64,000 nt of DNA from Promethearchaeota archaeon (GTDB taxonomy: Archaea > Asgardarchaeota > Lokiarchaeia > Sigynarchaeales > SOKP01): assembly GCA_019057775.1 (NCBI GenBank), contig JAHLWT010000248.1:9135-73134 (forward strand), read 5' to 3'. Positions 61,472 through 64,000 of the stretch are shown here, piece after piece. The position numbers and the translations under genes were made by a program. Each line of letters starts with the position of its first letter. Positions within the stretch are counted from its first letter, which is position 1. The notes beneath the pieces are model-generated. The model was not told where the DNA came from, did not search any database, and saw nothing but the letters and a program-made list of their open reading frames with translations.

Positions 61472-61945
61472 ATGGCAATAAAAAAAGGAATTTTTGCAGG
61501 GATAATCGCCTTATTTTTGGCATTCATTGCAGTAATCCCAATTTATCCCCCAAATAGTTGGGTATTAAGTTTTAAGATTTTTTCATTTGAAAATACTGAT
61601 TTCTATTTTTGGGGGTATGTAATAAACGGAAGTCAAGCAGTAACTACTACTCTTGGTTTTCTTCCAGAAAGTCTGATTTCTGTCTCTCTTTGGTTAAATA
61701 TCTTATTAATTGGCGTGAGTTCTATTATGGCATCTACCAAAAAAGCTACGTTCAATAATTCATTAAAATTATTTAAAATAAATATCCTAATGTCAGTCCT
61801 GTTTTTGACTCTCTTCAGTTTGATCATTTTCTTCATAGGGTTAAATGATCCAAGTTCGATTCTAAATGTAATCGGGTTTGGATATTATTTTATTATAGTA
61901 ATATTAATTTTAAATATATTTGCTCTCAAAACACTAAAAAAATAG
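61472..61945 (+). CDS. Four-helix membrane protein (second of a tandem pair)
   Basis: 157 residues. I start at the ATG at 61472 because GGAGG lies about ten bases before it; a TTG at 61418 inside the upstream gene is less likely. It shares the loop motif FxFWGxxxNGS with the upstream protein. The two genes are 16 bases apart and probably one transcript. Confidence 0.65.
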   Translation: MAIKKGIFAGIIALFLAFIAVIPIYPPNSWVLSFKIFSFENTDFYFWGYVINGSQAVTTTLGFLPESLISVSLWLNILLIGVSSIMASTKKATFNNSLKLFKINILMSVLFLTLFSLIIFFIGLNDPSSILNVIGFGYYFIIVILILNIFALKTLKK

Positions 61946-61990
61946 TTACTTGTGTTTAATATTAATTCCGTTTGTTTGTAAAAACCTTTC

Positions 61991-62329
61991 CTAAAGGAAA
62001 TTTTTTGGGTCAAATCTGTATGCTGCCCTTGTTAAGCCAACAAACGAATCAGATATTTTATAGAACATGTTTCCATTGACAATCTTTTTCTGTAAATAAT
62101 TATTTTTAATGGCATGATTTAATGAGTGAACCATAGTACCTAAAGTCACAGCTCCAATAAAAGAATGCTGTTTTTTTGTACTTCTTATTAAATCTAGCTC
62201 TGAATGCCATTGACCATCAAGAAGTGCAATTAATATATCGTTTTTTATCTGTGCCCTTATATCCTTAATTTTATTAAACAAACGTGAATAATTGGGTTTA
62301 TAGAATTCTTTTCTATTTAGTTCTTCCAT
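61991..62329 (-). CDS. Small winged-helix protein
   Basis: 112 residues. NDILIALLDGQWHSELDLIRSTKKQHSFIGAVTLGTMVHSLNHAIKNNYLQKK reads as helix, turn, recognition helix and wing (shortened here to its layout). A DNA-binding regulator is likely. It is convergent with the tandem membrane genes and in the same direction as the actin gene, 115 bases away. Confidence 0.7.
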   Translation of the reverse strand: MEELNRKEFYKPNYSRLFNKIKDIRAQIKNDILIALLDGQWHSELDLIRSTKKQHSFIGAVTLGTMVHSLNHAIKNNYLQKKIVNGNMFYKISDSFVGLTRAAYRFDPKNFL

Positions 62330-62444
62330 ATTGCAATTTACCTTTATAAGAAGTGATTTTAATATGAATAAAGATTGAAATTGGTTATTTAATAAAATAT
62401 GTTATCCCCATATTACATACGTATTATATACCGTCATTTCAGAT

Positions 62445-63569
62445 TCAGAGTAGATTAGAGGGTATTCCCCCCTCTTTGATATACTTTGAGCGAGTGATCC
62501 AATTTCTTGAAAATTCTGGGATCAGGGCTAATATAGAACCACCAATCCATACTGAGAACGTTCTCTCCATAGGAGCAATGATTCTGATAACTTGACTCTT
62601 TTTTTTCCTTCGTACCAATTCTAATTCCAATTCTTGATATACCCGGGATTTTAAATTGGGAAACATACTTGAACCACCAGAAAGGAAAATGTTATTCAAT
62701 AGGACAGGTCGGATATCCAGATCGCAGGATTCAATCACATCTATGATTGCTGCAGGTAACTTTTCAGTTTCTAATTCTGCGGAGGGATTAAATAATAACT
62801 CAGGTACCGTAAATCTTTCCTTACTAAGAGTTATCGTAGAACCATCAGGTAGAGAGTATTTTTTCTCATATTGTTCAATACGTTTTAAATCTTCTTTATA
62901 ATCTAATGAAACAAAACATGCCTTTTCTTTTAATGCCCTAACTAATTCTCTTCGAATAGAAGAATCAACTGACCATCCGATAGATTCTAAAATTTGTTCC
63001 ATATGTTTAGTTAATACACGTCCACCAATATCTAGAATTTTAACAGCATGTTCTATTTTATAGCCTTCATAAATCGGTACTATTCTAGTATTACTATCTC
63101 CAATTTCAACAATCAAGCCTGTTTGAAAACCCCCAGAATATAATGTAAGCATAGAATCTAAAACTGGATAAAAGGCCATACATTGATATTGTTCCAGAAA
63201 TAGCTTAAATATTTTTTCTAAATCCTTGTATGGGAATAATGGATGCACAGCAAATAAAACATTAACTAATGTAGGATCTACTCTGAGATTATAAAAAATA
63301 TAATTAATAATATGTTCAAAATAAGTCCAATCTTTAATTATCCCTTTCTCTATAGGATGAAAGATTTTATATAACCCTATGGATTGAATCTCATCTCCTA
63401 CATAGAATTCATTTACCCGAGATTCTCTCGCTTCATAATCAACTCCGACACTCTGATATTTTGGCTTGCCAACCATTGTTAAAAAAACTTGACTAGGAGA
63501 ATCTTCGCCCGCAAAACCAATTTTTGATGAAAATTGACCAATATCCAAAACGATAGTTAGATTTCCCAT
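62445..63569 (-). CDS. Actin-family protein (Asgard actin-related)
   Basis: 374 residues, the same length as eukaryotic actin. The phosphate-1 loop opens the protein (VLDIGQFSSKIGFAGED, compare actin DNGSGxxKAGFAGDD). Then come the typical GDEIQS, HPIEKGIIKDWTYFEHI, and VHPLFPYKDLE. The adenosine and phosphate-2 loops match VEIGDSNTRIVPIYEGY and NIFLSGGSSMFPNLKSRV; the C-terminus has WIGGSILA. Several catalytic-loop residues differ (actin's LDSGDG is VEIGDS), so it is divergent, perhaps an ARP rather than the main lokiactin. Asgard actins form filaments and are regulated by profilin-like proteins. A proline-rich protein is encoded just upstream. Confidence 0.93.
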   Translation of the reverse strand: MGNLTIVLDIGQFSSKIGFAGEDSPSQVFLTMVGKPKYQSVGVDYEARESRVNEFYVGDEIQSIGLYKIFHPIEKGIIKDWTYFEHIINYIFYNLRVDPTLVNVLFAVHPLFPYKDLEKIFKLFLEQYQCMAFYPVLDSMLTLYSGGFQTGLIVEIGDSNTRIVPIYEGYKIEHAVKILDIGGRVLTKHMEQILESIGWSVDSSIRRELVRALKEKACFVSLDYKEDLKRIEQYEKKYSLPDGSTITLSKERFTVPELLFNPSAELETEKLPAAIIDVIESCDLDIRPVLLNNIFLSGGSSMFPNLKSRVYQELELELVRRKKKSQVIRIIAPMERTFSVWIGGSILALIPEFSRNWITRSKYIKEGGIPSNLL

Positions 63570-63751
63570 AACATGAGTAAAGTAATCTTATCCTATATTT
63601 AAATTTCGAGATAAACTAAAATAGTATTATAATATAATTTCTTCAATTTCTTATTAATTTATATGAATAATATCTGTATGAGAGTTAAGATTGAATGGAA
63701 ATAATGTAAAAAAGAGCTATTTGAATTATAGAAAATGAAAATTAGTTGTTT

Positions 63752-64000
63752 TTATTCTCCTCTCATGATTTTCTTCAAACGATTCAACTCATCTAACATC
63801 TCATCGCGAAGAGAACCTAACCCGCCTCCTGCTTCTGGTGCTGTGGCTGGTGCTGCGGGTCTTATTGCTGATGGGGGGGCTCCTGGTGCTTTAGGTGGTT
63901 CTACCCCTGGAGGTCCGCTAGGTGCTTTCGGGGATCCTGCAGCTGGTGGTAATTTAGGAGCTGGGGGTAGACTAGGTTTTTTAGGAGGTCCTGAACTCGG
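63752..64000 (-). CDS. Proline-rich protein with a helical tail (5' end missing)
   Basis: The frame is open from the right edge to a TAA at 63752-63754. The visible 82 residues are almost all Pro, Ala, Gly and Lys in short runs (PPKKPSLPPAP, then GAPPSA...) followed by a helix SLRDEMLDELNRLKKIMRGE. Proline-rich stretches of this kind are profilin or SH3-type ligands in eukaryotes. It is co-oriented with the actin gene, 180 bases upstream of it. The N-terminal domains lie outside the window, so the identity is unknown. Confidence 0.75.
   Translation of the reverse strand, partial: PSSGPPKKPSLPPAPKLPPAAGSPKAPSGPPGVEPPKAPGAPPSAIRPAAPATAPEAGGGLGSLRDEMLDELNRLKKIMRGE

Overview
The window looks like a chromosomal segment of an Asgard archaeon, most likely Lokiarchaeia-like (Promethearchaeota). 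The base composition is low in G+C, by eye about one third. The archaeal information-processing set is clear: RadA, an XPG/FEN1 nuclease, a Hef-type helicase, a Ski2/Hel308-type helicase, a divergent TFB and a type IA topoisomerase. It sits beside eukaryotic-signature genes: an actin-family protein, a roadblock protein next to an MglA/Ras-like GTPase, and a JAMM/MPN peptidase. No rRNA, tRNA or CRISPR array was recognised. Species assignment is inference from gene content only.

Layout. 1-5.4 kb: a helix-hairpin-helix membrane protein entering from the left edge, a small zinc protein, and a helicase carrying a SWIM zinc finger with small followers. 5.5-7.0 kb: a two-gene DUF1254/DUF1214 unit bracketed by two copies of a dyad-containing repeat. 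7.2-12.6 kb: thiolase, a QueG-like Fe-S protein, and a Hef-like helicase operon. 12.6-13.7 kb: a bacterial-looking alpha/beta hydrolase bracketed by two more copies of the same repeat. 13.7-18 kb: a toroid-type surface protein and a TFB-like factor. 18.4-21 kb: a membrane HExxH protein with a RecA-fold ATPase, and a TPR protein. 21.1-23 kb: a beta-helix surface protein flanked by 63-bp direct repeats. 23.1-24.4 kb: RadA, interrupted by a 31-nt frameshifting insertion. 24.5-28.3 kb: small zinc-ribbon and membrane proteins. 28.5-33.8 kb: a FEN1-like nuclease, a C1q-like secreted protein, and the roadblock/GTPase operon. 33.8-39.2 kb: a 1.4-kresidue toroid plus Ig-like-repeat surface protein. 39.5-45.4 kb: a large nuclease-helicase fusion, the JAMM protein and a phospholipid synthase. 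45.4-52.3 kb: DUF2284, an ABC exporter, a ferredoxin-like protein, purD, a HEAT-repeat protein and an EhaR-like HAD protein. 52.4-58.4 kb: a multi-PAS histidine kinase, a TPR pseudogene and an M20 amidohydrolase. 58.7-64 kb: topoisomerase, small membrane proteins, a winged-helix protein, the actin homologue, and the 3' end of a proline-rich protein.

Three observations matter most. First, one repeat family built from two abutting 11-bp dyads brackets two unrelated accessory gene units in the same relative orientation, which suggests cassette-like insertion. Second, an otherwise canonical radA carries a 31-nt insertion in its conserved L2-region motif. Third, an actin homologue lies next to a proline-rich protein, and a nuclease-helicase fusion lies next to a JAMM peptidase; the functional links in both pairs are inference.
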